From the NCBI GenBank assembly GCA_900491605.1, contig UESW01003833.1, positions 2,141,504 through 2,205,503 of the forward strand: DNA of 64,000 bases. The letters are read 5' to 3'. The notes under the pieces are model-generated. The model worked only from the letters and a program-made list of their open reading frames with translations. It did no database searches and had not been told where the DNA came from. The number at the start of each line of letters is the position of its first letter. The stretch's first letter is position 1. Source of the stretch: Calamus simplicifolius. Its lineage: Eukaryota > Streptophyta > Magnoliopsida > Arecales > Arecaceae. The position numbers and the translations under genes are program-made. Below, piece by piece: positions 29,001 to 44,000 of this stretch.

Positions 29001-32000
29001 GCTCATTCGATTGCAGCCCTATTAGTACCTTACTAATATAGAAGTCCATACTAACACATGATACAAATTTGGAGTAGGCATAACACCCTTACAAAATGCC
29101 CTTACAATGTTGCATTATGGACGTATACCAAGCCTTCATGCACTATTATGCCATTAAGGTACACCCCATATGAATCGGTACTTCAAACCTTCCAAATCAG
29201 TATGCTTCAGTGTGTACCCTATCATACAGTGTGCTAAGATAAGGTACTAATACTTTTCTCACTCCTAACCATAATACCACTCAAAATTGGGTGGCACAGG
29301 ATGGTTCTGCTCAGTTTGGACCGATTTGGTTCATGTTGAATCGAACCTCAATACTATTTCAATGCCTTATCATTACGGTACAATATGGTCAATACAGGTC
29401 AGTACAATAGACCTTGCTCGAAATTCTTTTGCTACATTATAATGCTTATTCATAATGTTTGGAGTAGTGGTTGAGTAAAGTTATTGTAAGCTCATTATTG
29501 CATCTAGGTTTTATGTAGCAGTGATACCAATGAATTAGTTATTACATCTAGGTATCATGTAGAGGGTCACTAGTCCAGTGTAAACATATACATTGGGCTA
29601 TTAGCACTTATTGATGTGTTTACTCCATTATTGCATTCAAGGATTGACATGCAAGTTTGCACCATTACCATATGCCAAAAAATGGTGCCAATGTTGGGAA
29701 AACGAACAGCACAATTGCATGCCCAAACTTGGGCAAGCTGAGGAGGACTGGTTGCCATTTATGACAAGAAAAGAAACCACAAATAACATGCACATATGAA
29801 GCTAGCATCATACATGATTCTAGCAACTCAAATCCTGACTGCAATTAGCTTTTACACTTGCTCCACAGGATAGAGGGGGTCTGAGATCCTAGCATTTCTT
29901 AAACTTCAAAAATTGTCATAAGGTACAAGGTCATTTGGTGAAGAGCTAACAATTAATTCCACTCTATGTAGAGTTTGAAACTAATCATTGAATCACACAA
30001 ACAAACTAGGGCTTCATTCCTTTATTTTTCTGAATAATGGACAAGTAGGATGCAAACAAGTTGGTCAAAGTCAAAGTTCCAGAAATTTAATTTTGAGTTA
30101 GATTAGATGGGTATGAATCAACTAAGATCTGATCTAGTCAATTTCCTTTTGATCTATTACATACCACAAAACATATCAGATGATCCAATGAACACTATTG
30201 GCTAGTGTATTCATCTACAATTACCCATCTTGAAGATCCACCAAAATGTTCGCTTAGTTCATGTCTGGCCCCAGAAAAAGTGTTTTGAGATTCTAGAATA
30301 CTTTATAATCTGAATGTTGATCGATGTTAAGGCATTTCAAAGAGGCAAAATGGTGGTGTGTATGTAACAATTTCTTACAATTGTAAATTTTGTGCAGGTT
30401 AGCATGCTGACAAGAGATAAACCAAATATTACAAGACCCCTCTAGTTTGAACTCTAAAACATTTGAAGGTAAGGAACAATGTAGTTACAAGATCCAGCAC
30501 AGAAACTGAGGTCACAGCTACTATGCCTGACGTTATGTAGCTAAGCAGTTTCTTAATATGATGAATTTTTAAACAAAGATTTGATGAATATATCATGTAT
30601 CACAGATGTGCGCGACTCCACATACAACCAAATCCTGCCTACCATGGAAGGACATGGCACGCTAAGATCAGGTTGAAAGTAAAGGAGCTTACACATCAAG
30701 TTGCAGCTGACTTGATAAGATCTACCAGGAAAAATATCCTTGCTCTCTCTCTGGCACACAGAAATTGCATGGCATAGCATCCACATCAATATAATAAAAT
30801 TTCAGCTGAAAAAGATAGCAGCAAGACTTACTGTTCTGAGCAGACAAATGATGAGAGGGAGAAGGCGATCTCGGAGAATGGAGCTTTCATCATCATCTAA
30901 CTTAACCTGTGGATCAAAAAAAGGCACTAGTTTAATAAGCAAAAAGCTATTCTAACCTCACAAAATCACTATAGTATCGCTGGTACGATATTCTCAACAT
31001 GGATGAAATTTATATGATACAATCATCAGAATTCAGAATTACAAAGTTATCTAAAAAACAAAATATGAACAAAAATTCGGTAAAAAAAAAAGAAGAAAAG
31101 TAAGAATTCATTTTCAGAACAGTCAGTAAGGAATGGTGGATAAAGAAAACAAGAAGAAAAAAATTGAAGCATGCATTGAAAGATTGGTGCCACTCCTCAA
31201 ATAAGAAACTTGTACCAAAGATTATGTACAATTTCACAAATAAGAAAGAGCATGTACACTTTTAACAAAAAAATTCAAAAGAGTGGCGCCATAAAGTCAG
31301 CAGGTTTCAGAACAATTTAAATCAGATGACTGGGTGTTCTTAATTTCCAAATCATATTCTTGCAGTTCCATGACTAGAAAATTGTGATATCTCAAAATTG
31401 AGTCTTTCAGGATGGGAAGTTTGGCTGCAGCAAGATACTTAGAAGGCAAAGAAAAAATCAAAATTTGAGAGTTCTACTCAAAAAATAAATTTTCAGTCAG
31501 GGACCTTTCAAATAAATCAATGCTTTTATCTAATGTATAATCATAAGTTCCAGGACTAAAATCCAGTCAAAAATACTTATAGAGAACTCTCTACACATTC
31601 AAGTCCTTTCAAATCCTGGTTCAAAATTTGAGAAAAAAAATAATGGCAAACTGACTTTCTATTGATGCTTGAAATGAAAATGAAAGAACAAATTGCAGAA
31701 GTATTAGCTAAACAAGTACAGCACAATATCACATAAAAATTAAATCACTTTAGTGTTGCAATAGAGTGTTGTAGTCAAGATGTTATATCGCACCACATTT
31801 TGAGACAAATTAGATTATTATTAATTGCAATTATATAACAAAAAAGAGCATGCTAAATGTAAGAACAAGATGTTAAATAAGTTTTAAAAATTAAATCATT
31901 CCACCATGTGCACTAATAGGGTCAGTCAGTTGAACTAGATCAAAGCCACATCAAAATATTGAAAAGCAAAATTATTCAAAGATTTAAAGGAAAAAATGTT

Positions 32001-35000
32001 GTGACCAAGTTACTGATATCTCACATATAGTTCAGCTGCCTTTTGCACACACATTGTAAGCATTATAAGCAAAAGAATTGCCAGCACATCTTGGAAAAAC
32101 ATATGCATGCATTTTTTTTGTTTTGAACCATTTGGAAAGAAAATTATTTCAAGTATAACCAAATCAAATCATCATTCTGCTTCAAATGGCTTGGTTTCAT
32201 TAAAAGTAAAACTAGTTCCCAAATTATGCAATTAAACAGGTTTCAGGACTACAATGGATAGAACATTTGAGAATAATCTTAGTCAATAAGGGTTAACTCG
32301 TCTGGCACTCCTTTTAGTTGTGAACAAAATATGTAAATACTAGCGCCAATGACAAAAACTTCAAGATGACAACACATATTGAGAGAAAAATTATAACTCC
32401 TGTGGTTTAGAAAAAGAAAACAAGTATAACAAGATAACAACTCATTCAGACAAACAAAACTAAATTTTCATGATATAGATTGAACATACTTCATCGTCCA
32501 TCCCATTGATGAGATTCACAGCCTTTGTTTTTAACTTTGACAAAAACACCTTATCATTAGTTTTGGTGTCATTTATGGCCACCCGCAAGAATTCTGCTGA
32601 AAGAATGCTAAAAAATGAATATTTTCAAGTTAGACAACAATTCAGACATCATACAGTTGATAAAATTCAACTAACAACAACAAAGAGAGATAACATATTT
32701 AAGCAAGCACACAACAAAAGACAACCATTGCTAGACCCAAAAAAACAAAAATTAAACATGATGACATAAGACATGAGTACAATTTGTAAAAATTATTAAC
32801 CTCTGAAATAGCTCAAATAGTTAAGTATACAAGTATTCAAAAATTCATGCACACAGCCATGGTTGGTAACAGCAAGAATGTTAGTCAGATGATAAATCTA
32901 GAAAATTTAAGTGCATCGTAGAAACCCTTTTACACAGCTAATGTAAAAGAAAATTCCAACTCAACTCAACTCATCTAAGCCTTTTTCCAACTACATGGGG
33001 TCGGCTATATGAATCTGCTTCCTCCACTCTGCTCTATTCAGGATTAGTAGATTCATGTTTTAAAGGATCTGGCGGAGTTTTACGCTAACTGTCAGCTATC
33101 TAACGCAACCCTCCTCCTTTACTTGAGCTTGGGACCGGCCTTAGCGGAGTTTAAAACGACGTCAATGCTCCTATCCTTAGTATCAGTCTTGAATAGAATC
33201 CTTGTTTTCTCATGATATATACAGTAAAAGCTTACTAAATAAGAAAATTCTGTTCCAACAGTTTCTTCAAAGCCAGATAGTGAAAGCAAAGAGGAACTTG
33301 AACAAGCAGAACATTAACTCCCGGAGTGGTTTTTGTTGATAGATCTTGAAAATAGCATAATATTATTTTTTTGCTTATTGTTTTTGTTTGCAGCTGAATG
33401 AGAATTAGATTATTCAAAGCACTAATAAAGACAACATCAGGTGCTAGTAATACAAGAATATTTCAAAAGTATCAGTAAGTATCCTTTAGCACCAGGTGAT
33501 GCAAACATGTATTGGGGTTTACAAAAACTACACAGGTTACAAGCTCACACATGGTGCTGACTGTAATTCAGTGTACTGTATCATCATGCGCCGGCCAATT
33601 CTATGCAACATAATGGTAATGGTTGACAAAACCACTAGTGTGAAAGTGCCAATTGGTTTTTCATTTTTTTATGTTGTAATTTGACAACATTATAATTTAA
33701 TCAAACTCAAATCCATCCACTTCAAGGAAGATGAATTAAATGATGGAGTCAATGGCAAAAAATTCCTTAACCGCAAACAAAAACCCCTCTTAAAACTCAA
33801 TAAAACAAACGCATACAATGTCCCTTCAATCATTCCAAAAGTTAGACAATGCTATAATATCATGGTAGCCAATTACAAGCTTAGAAGAGAAAGGTGGAGG
33901 CTGACATCAGGTTGCCAATTAGTTGTAAAATATGTCAAAAACTATAAACCAGATCCAAATAAGATACGAAGTAGGATCCATAAAACAAACACATTTCAGA
34001 AAAGGCTAGAGGGTTACGGTTTTGGTTTTGGAAAATGCTATGGTTAAGGATGATAGCCATAACTATAAACTAATAGTGAAATATACATAAATATTTTGTT
34101 ATACTTTCTTATAAAAAATTTTACATAATGCTTAGAGCAATAATTTGAATTTGTGTATGTGCAAAGGCACAATATATATGTAAAATTCTCTCGGAAAAGA
34201 AATTTCAAATTTGTTGAATTTACTCACTAAAATACATAAAAATCATAACTAAAGTAACATTGAACAATAAACACTAAGCTTTAATATTTTCATTTCTCCA
34301 AAAAGAACCTCTAAGACACAAGAAATTGCTCAACAGAAAACCACTATTTTCTGATTAAGTAAAAGCATTTTAACCAATGCCCATCAAATACAATGTCATG
34401 GCTCGCAAGGCTGGACCTTTCGATTTTTTCTAGTTGATATATTGCCTTCTGCAGTTAGAACCTTAAATATGCAAGAGTTCATCAAATTCAATACAATATG
34501 TACTGTTCAGGAATTTAAAGACCACTAGTTCAGAATGGTACCATTGATACCATACGATTCCAGCAGAAAATTAGTACCAGCATGGGTGCAGGATGTTAGC
34601 TATCTCTTGAAAGGGACTAGTATGTACCATCAGTCCGTACCAACCATTCTGGTTGCCTAAAGGTTGGCTTTTATTCTTATTAATATTGCCTGTCTCAGTC
34701 CATCCCAATAGCACAATGCTGTAACATTCTGAGGCAAAACCAGAGTGGGGCTCAGTCGTGGTATTTGAACCACTGGTGCTGTGAGATCCACTTTGAGTTA
34801 GATTGTGACACAATTTGTGCATTATTTGTTAATTATTGAGATGCTTTGCTTATACGATTGCATAGTAAGTATACATGCACCTTCATATTCATGTGTTATA
34901 AGCAGGTATTGGGTTATTGCACTGACTACATATTGTAGACCATTTTGAGCATGCTGGATTCTTGTGTTAACTTTTCCAGTTTCAACACTTGCTCCTAACA

Positions 35001-38000
35001 TTCCAATATTCCATAGTTTTAGAGTATAGTCCCACCATCTCTAGACTCACAAAAGCAGTAGAAGCCATCCTGACCTACTGAAGTTTTCTCCTATTCAAAT
35101 CTGAATAGTAATGAAGCTTTCTATTTGATCATATTTTCTGTTAGACATGCCTCGAAGGACGATTTCTGATTTTCATAATTGTTACAGCACCTAAAGATCA
35201 CCAAAGACAAAACAAAATGTTTATATGGTTTGGTACTCTATACTCCATAAAGATCTTACAACTAGTTTGCTATTGATATTAGCAACAGGAAAGTGTTATC
35301 TTTAGAACACCTCAATATCAATACAGCAACCAAGGCGATAAGCTAGTGATTCAAAATCTATCAGACAACCAGTTGACAAGGGATTGGAAGCTTTAAGTGA
35401 TTTGGTCCCTTATCTTCTCCAATGGTTCAAACACCACTAATTTCTCTAATGAAATCTACTGCATCATAGCTAACTGAATCTAAGCATACTTTTGTGATCA
35501 GTTCAGGTTTGACTGGAGTTTTCTCTCCTCATTTACCCCTAAGACTGAATTGCACATTACATCTCATAATTTTCAACCATGTTAAGGACTTGTTCAGTTT
35601 CAATCATCTGGTCTAGAATCTGAGGGGAGGCCTGTATAATATGGACTACATAAGACTCTCTATGAGGTTGTTAAGGCTTTCATTTAAAATTTGACCAGGA
35701 CTTAGTAGTCCAGGGTTTTACTTTAATTCCTTGGCAGTGCCAGATACTCAATAGACATGGTTCCCAGCTAGTGTAGGAGCAGATTTGTATATGTAAATGA
35801 GTGAAACAAAAAGGGAGCCTCTATGCATATGTATTATGCGGACCTCAATTAGCATGACCATCACTACACTAAGCCACTCTATCAGCCGGTCAATTCCATA
35901 TGTTGGCCACTCACCGCATAGATAAGAAACCTCTTAGATAATATAGCATTTGTTTTTAGACATTTCAGATGTTGTTAGTCACTATTGATGATAAGTACAA
36001 TAACAATTTCAGCCCATAAATTACCGGTAGGAACAAAATCTCTCCTTCTTTCTTTTCATGTTTTTATACAAGTCCATATGCATGCCGTGTTGTGTTAATT
36101 AAGTTGAAGCTATTCTTGACAACATCAAGCCCACAATTGCTCATACACAATGAAAAAAGAGCCATAATAACATCACAAAATGAGTTAGACAAGCATGATT
36201 GTAATGAGAAGGCAATCAATGTAAAAATATTTAGCCTCAAGAAAATACACCAAACTATGCTAGCATTGTGGGATAGTTCTCCTCGTTGGATATGGGCAAG
36301 GCTAGCCGTATTGGGAACCGATATGGTTTTGATACCAGATCGAACTGTATGCATACCAGTTACATCCACCAAGGGGCTCAACCCATGAATCGTCTTGAGT
36401 GGGGAACTGGATAGCTCAGTTCGGTTCGGGATAGTTTGGTTCAGTACGTCTTCAGGATCAAGTTAGTCAATTCACCCCCCATAATAAACTGAGGGATTGA
36501 ACCATTTTGGTTCTAGGCCAATTTAGTTCATTTTGCCTTAAACCATCTGGTTCAGAATGGTTCAGCATACCTTAGATATGAGTAATCACGACGATGAAGA
36601 CTGCCCTTGAGTCTAAAAGTACATAATTAGCAGGCCATCATTAAAGCAGTACCTGTTTATTGAATCTAAGGATCGCCAATTGGTCACGAAGATGGCGGAA
36701 ACAATGAAGACCAGCAAGCTCATCGGTGTCCTATTTATACAGAATGGAAAGCATGAGTCATACAGGATCAAAATTCCCAAAACTCAAAACAGAGTTAATT
36801 CTGCAGAAGAAAATCTCACTATTCAACCAAAAACTTGTTGATCAGAAGATTTAAAGAAGAACTTTACAGAATACTAATAATTAAACAGGAATTTGAATTC
36901 GTTTGGCGTAAACTCATTATCAAAAGGTCTGTTCCATTGATAGAACTGGCCCCTACCATAAGCATTTTCTTTGACCATAGATATTCATCAAATTACTATC
37001 AAACTCAAAATTGCATACCATAGGTTAAGTGCTGCGACAAGCGGGTAAGGCCATAGATCATAACCTAAGCAACACAAGACAAAGATATTCCTACTCAATA
37101 AAGAATATACATATAATTTGACAGAAAATTACCAGCAAATGCTGCAAATCATCCATGACATCTAAAGCGCCAGCACAATCTGCTGCTGAAACAAGCTGCA
37201 TGAGGTCAACTGCATTAACTCATATCATCATACTTACAAAGGATTATTACAAGAAATAGTAAATATAAAATAACAAAAAAATGGAGTTTAAATTACAGAG
37301 AAATAATCAAACTTACAATATCATTTATTAGAAATGGTAAAGGTTACAATGAATATCAAATGTAACAAGGACCTGATTTTAACCAATATTAAGAGCAAAT
37401 ATGTCATGCCAATAGGTCTACTGAAGCTTGATGTGAACCATCACTAGAAAGGCTTGTTGTCTTCTTTCATAAAAATAAATGGATAACATGGTTTAAATCT
37501 AGATGCATATAATCCATCAACAACAACCCAACTCAACTCAACTCATCTAAGCTTTTTCCCAACTACATGGGAGGCGTATAAGCCATCACAACACTAAATA
37601 TGTTGTGACAAGGTACCAGATTATATAAGATGTCTCTGACAATAACAAGACAGTAGCATGTCCAATATAACCTCTAATTAAAAATTAGTTGATTTCATAT
37701 ATAACAACTCAATAGTCTCTTATATCAGTTCCCTTCTGCTAGCGCTGTTAAAATTTTGTGAAGCTTTATATTTCAGGTACCTCTATGCATGCTCCTCAAT
37801 TGCAAGGAAGCAGCTCATATCCTTGGTGTTATTTTCAAATGGCAACCTTGTTAAGCTTCTTTCCTCTAGTATATTCTTACATACGCAATAGTTGGATCTC
37901 CTTTGGCATTACTGTTTTCCACTGCAGCACTCCTAAGGCCCTACTAATCCTTCTCATGATTGAGATTGTCACAAGATTTATCATCTATTATCTAAGAGTG

Positions 38001-41000
38001 CATAAAATCAGCTTTTCATACGACAACTACAATTACAATAAGCATCTAAGACATATAAACCACATTTTCCACCTCATTTATGTTTCCTAATAATATAAAA
38101 ATTTATTCCAATCAGAAATATAAACACAAGGACCTCCATCCCAACTGCCAAATCTGGTTACTTGATGATAGCACCTTATACAAGTGATAAAAAAATAAGT
38201 TCCCAAGAAATCCAATCCTAGCCACCTCTTGCGCATCCACATCCATTAATTGCATGTGATCTCAGCCCTCTCAACACCTTTGCTCCGTGACTTGAAATTT
38301 AGGACCATCATACTCAACCTTGGTGTATTTATATTTTCACACTTCCCACACTCTCTCTGACCCTACATAAATTTCAAGTGACACATATAGTAGGATAAAG
38401 GACTTACCACTATCCCAGCAGGCAAAAATGTTATATCATTCACTAATATTCCTCATGGAAACCAAACGAATTGCAAACAACTAATCCCCTTTCCAAAATA
38501 AGAGCATATGCTAGTGAAAAATACTTACAAAAAAATTTTCAATGTCTAAAAAGAGAATGTTTAAGTATTGAATAGCAACAAGGAGTTGTAATTGTTTGTA
38601 TACTTTGTTGTATCAGATTCAATAAAAGCTTTAGATATCAATTTCATTGCTTCCTACCAAGGATTTAAGTGCCCTTCTCGCATACCGAATCTACAGCATG
38701 CAGTATCTTAATAGCATATCATGATGGTACAATAATGCACACCTCTATTTCATGTGTACCATCCGATACCAATGCTTGTGAACTCATGTCAATGTGCATC
38801 ATTCCAATACAGGAATATGGATCAAACATGTGGTACAAGCTTTTACCTTACTTCTTCCATTAAATCAATTCTCCACCATCCTAAATAATCAACCAGTAAG
38901 CGGTCTACAACTTCTGAATGGTTTAAAACCCCTTCCTGTTGATTTTTCTCCGTCTGTTAAGAATTTGATGGCCTGATTTATAGATTGATAATTGTGATGG
39001 AAAAATATCATCATTTCACACCAATCAAGGGTGTGTAAGCTTTAGACCAATCATGGTAATGATAAAATATCATCATTTGACATCAAAACAAACGTAGAAG
39101 TCTTAGTATTCTATAATAAAATAAGCATTACGTGTTACCACCATTATATGAATTTCTCATTGTACAGATGGTAATTGTTTGTTGATCTATAAACTAAGCA
39201 GCCATCCTCATGTACTATTTTATCATGAATTGTAAACTTGTTTGTGCTATTTAAGTGAGAAATACTTAGCCAACATCAATTTCTATAACAAAATACCAGA
39301 AGTTCAGTAATCAACACAGATATTTGTGAACACTGACTTCTATAAAATAGTTATTGACTACAATTTTTTTTAATAGCATGTCAATTGTCAACACTAGTGC
39401 AATAAAATAGAAATCAGTCCATGTAAAACACAGACAGTATATCTTTGCATATCAATTGCAATCTTCCTATAAGATTGTGCTTTAATTCCAATGCAGCCGA
39501 AGTGACAGCATAATATGCTTGCAATGGCAAGCCGTAAATGGCATGGCATGATAAACAATGCTTCACTCCCTGCTTCTGAAACCAGCAATGAATCCTTGAA
39601 ATATGCAGTCGATTAACTGGAAAATTATGAAGGTTAAGAGAGATATCAAACAAAGCAAAGCAACCAATATGGATGCATCTTGTAATTATAAATTTAGATT
39701 TTCTTAATTTAATTTTTTGGCTTTCCATTTTAGTTAGATCAATCCTAGGATTACAGGATTTTTTAACATTTAGTAGGAATAGTGTCTTCAGTCCTCCTTC
39801 ATGCATTAAGTGAGATAAAGCCATGAGAATTGACTTTCTAAAGGAATCCTTATAGCCATCCATAAATGGATCCAAAGTCCTCTGTATATTTTGCTATATG
39901 AAGTCTTGGATTAAGTTTGACTAGGAATGGTTTGAAACTGTCCTGGGTCAGTAAAATAAGTCACCAATGTGAATATACTATCTTTTTTCTCTCATTTTAT
40001 ATCATCTTTAGTGTCTGAAATTTGTTTCAGATTGTGGATAAAGTCATATGCGGACTGTGGCACATTAGATGACGACTCCCCAAAAGACAACCATAAGATA
40101 CATAAAACTCTAAGAGACATCACTTGTAAACTCTAGAAGACATTTTTTAATGAACATTCTACTCATTTATGGCTCTACTTAAACACTGATGTTATAAATG
40201 CTCTAAAAAATACAGTAATGATTTTGGTTCAATAACCAACTATTTAATCACCTCTAGTCATTCATCTAAACACTGCTTCCAATGATCTTTTGGCAAAAAG
40301 GACTAAAGTTGAATATTGATGCAGCTGACAGTTTCCCAGTTGAAGCTTCCTTTTGTCACCATTCTAGAAGATTTGAGAAAAATTTTCTAAATGAGCTTCA
40401 ATTCATTATCCCTAAGGGGACTTTTGGTAACCTAAGTGGAATCATCATGATAATCTTAGATTGTTAACAGTCCTTATTTTCGAGTAATCTAATCACCGTG
40501 ATTTAAATCACCACATTTAATATATTATGCCCAAGTAATTAAAAATTCCTACGAAACCACAATTAGCCTATTTGGTATGCCATGAGAACATAAGATCAGT
40601 AATCCTATAATACCAAAACTACCTCTAATATATTCTGCACTTATTATGATACTTTATCATTATGTCTTATAATTTATTATAATATTTAGACTAAATTATA
40701 GTGATTTAACATAATATTAAGATATACAAATAACATTATAATATCAAAATATTATACATTCTAACATTATCATATTATAATATAATATATATAATTGTAC
40801 CGTATATATATATTGAATTATTAAAAAAATGATATATGAAAATAATGTTGAGCCTTTTTTAGCATCTTTTTTCTATAGACAAGAAACATTTTAGGTAGAT
40901 TAGGTTCACTGCCATGAGGTGACTTGGAACACCCATCCTCAAAGATAGGTTTTGGATCGCTAGATTAGGTAGTGATACCAAATGTAGGGGTGATTTAGGA

Positions 41001-44000
41001 TCACTACAATATATAATCATCGAGATGCAACCAGGTACAATGATCCTCATTTGATCGATCCCATCACCTCCATCCATACCGCTATAATCCTAAATGAATC
41101 ATCCCATACCTAGTGTTGTAATTGAGCCGAGTCACTCACGAGCTACTCGAGGCTCGGCTCGGCTCGATAAAAGCTCGTTCATGTTCGGTTCATCATGTAA
41201 ACGAGCCGAACTTGAGCTTCATTTTAGAGCTCATTTGATAAACAAGCCGAGCTTGAGCACACAGATGCTTGGGAGCATATTCGATTAAGAGCTCGTGAGA
41301 CGGCTCGATTAAGAGCTCGTGAGACGGCTTGATTATAAGCTTGCAAGCTAGCTCTTCTATGTCTCGATTACTTTTATATCTTGTTGGACTAATATTTTTG
41401 TGGATAACTTTAGAAACTTTTTTTATTTAATTTTAGGTAAAAAATTAATTAAGAATCGAGCTTTTTTTTTCTCGAGCCAAGCTTTAAACGAGCTTTTTTT
41501 TTTTTTTTTTCGAGCCGAGCTTGAAACGAGCTTAATTCGAGTCGAGTTTGAAACAAGCTCAATTCAAGCTTGAGCTTGAAACGAGCTTTTTCTGAGTTGA
41601 GCTTGTCGAGCTTTCTAATCATACCAAACGAGCAAACTTGAGCTGAGCTTGAGCTTTTTGTAATCAAGCTCGAGCTCAACTCGAGCTTGTAGCTCGAACA
41701 GGGTTTTTCAAATTTAAACGAGCTCGAGTATTTCTTTACAAGCTGAGTTTGAGCACTGAAAAGCTCAGCTCAGCTTGGCTCGATTACAGCCCTACCCATA
41801 CCAAATGCTCCTTAATTTTTACACTTTGCAATCCTAAAGAATGACACATCCTTTTGTGCTTGCGCTTTCAGGGCTTACAAACTTCCAAAGTATTATCACC
41901 CCCTTCCTCCCCCCACCCCCAACCCATTAAAAAAGGGAACGGGAGAAAAAAAAAAGAGGGAGAAAGAAAATCCTTTTCTCCAAACATGCTAATTGACTCA
42001 TGAGTTTAGAGATGCCACATGCACAATGCTCAAATGCCATTTATATTTAGAACAACATACACTATAAACCAAGACTCTAATTATTATAAAACATCAATGC
42101 TAGACCAATAAAACTTGGTTTGTTAGCAAATAACGAAAATGTCCATTTTGCCTCTAAGTTTCCTGACCGCTCATCTTCCTCGTGTCTATTGATGCCATGA
42201 TCATTGAGCCTTGTCCCAACTATTTATGGTAGGCTTTATAAATTTTCGATAACCAATTATCATCATTTAGGCCACCTTTGATTTTTTGTTTTTGCAAGCC
42301 TATAATATCCCTGCTCAAAATTTCCATCCACATTTTGCTCTCCTCTTTTTAAATATTTTAATATTAATAATATCTCTATTGGAACCAAGATTTTGTTAGA
42401 CATGCTTATATCATCTACAAATTGAATATCCATCAATTGCTACAAATTGACTATCTATCAATTTGCCTATAAATAAGGGAAAGTGTACGTATTGTTTGAT
42501 ATACCCATTCCTCATGTTATTTCTTCTACTAATTTGATGTATCCATCTCAACATTTTTATTTATATTGCATTTATATTGTTTCAGATGCACATCATATAA
42601 GCCAGTGTTACCCCATATAGATGACGAATGCATCAATCAAGCACCTGGCCACTGATCTCTTATAATCTTACATACATGTCTTCAATTATCTCTCAGTCCC
42701 CTTTATATAGTGAATTATAAATAATGAATCCAATCATCTTGAAGGATCTCTTATTGATCAATCTTAACTAAAGCCTCTTCCTCATTTTTGACATGTAAAG
42801 TGATACGGCTGACCGTCTCCTCTGGGTAGTATTATAATCTTTTGCACGATTTTCGAAAATAATGATGTGATGGCAAAACCCAGAAATGGAATCTTGGCTC
42901 CGGCCTCCAGCCTCCAGCGACGGCCTTTAGCCTCCGGCCTCCAGCGATGGCCTTTAGCTCCGGCCTCCAGCGACGGCCTTTTGGCTCCGGCCTCCGGCGA
43001 CGGCCTCTTGGCTCCGGCCTCCGCGACAGCCCTTTGGCTCCGGCTCTAGCGACGGCCCTTTGGCTCCGGCCTTTAGCTCCAGCCTCCAGCTCCGGCCTTT
43101 GGCTCCAGCCTCCAGCTCCGACCTACATCCGGCCTCCAGCGACGGCCTTTTGGCTTCGGCCTCCAGCGACGGCCCTTTGGCTCCAGCGACGGCTCCGGCC
43201 TCCAGCAACGGCTCCGGCCCTAACTTAGTGCCTTTCTTGCATACACAACGACCCTCCTCCGGTAATAGATCCCGAGATTCGAGGTCTGTTGCCACATATC
43301 TCGCTCACTGAAATCACGGGCAAGTGTTAGCACGCCCGGCAGTTACCGCTACAAGCGGCCCTCATCTAGCAACGGCTTAACCACTTGCCGTTCGAAGGAG
43401 TTTATCCTAACGAATAAGATTCGGCGTTTCAAAGGAGGACGAAAAAGAAGGGAACCTCCCGGACAGGTATAAAAGGTCCTCGAACTCAACAGAAGGGGGG
43501 ATTTCTCTATCTCTATCTCTTAACTCATATCTCACTACTAGAGAACTAAACGACAAGTTTACTAACTGGAGCGTCGGAGGGTCCTTGCCGGGAACACTAG
43601 TCGGGGACTTCTTGCAGGTTTCCGAGGAAGGAAGACGATCTCTCCATCCCATTTGGAAGCCCACGACAAATCTCAGCTTGCCCGTCGCTCATCACGGTTG
43701 ATTTGTCCGCATCAGATTGGCGCACCAGGAAGGGGCGTTCGCACGGGAAGATGGCGAAGGTTCTCCCGGTGACCCCACTAATTCTGCAAGGGAGACGATG
43801 GTGACCACACGAGCACAGGAGGCTTCCTCCAGCCAGGCCGCGGAGCACATTCCACGGGCTGAACAATCGGAGGCCAACCTCCGTGTTCCACCCCTGCACG
43901 GATGAGCCAGCCTGACCGGCTCGAGGTTCTGGCTCACCAGTCCAGGACCTGATGACAATGGTACGGGGACTGCAAGAATATTGTTTTGCTGCTGCACCTC

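Larger units (their letters stand above)
42801..43714 (+). repeat. 5' LTR (914 bp)
   Basis: TGATACGG...CCGCATCA. It contains a tandem array (about 42893-43222) and a TATAAAA box at 43468-43474. Compared with the 3' LTR, about 23 of roughly 450 positions right of the array differ by my hand count. Nearly all differences are C/T or G/A. Confidence 0.93.

Noticed and set aside
39414..39875. 153-residue open frame on the minus strand in intron 1
   Set aside because: No recognisable domain, no splice-site framing consistent with VPS54 phases, and AT-rich composition like the intron around it.
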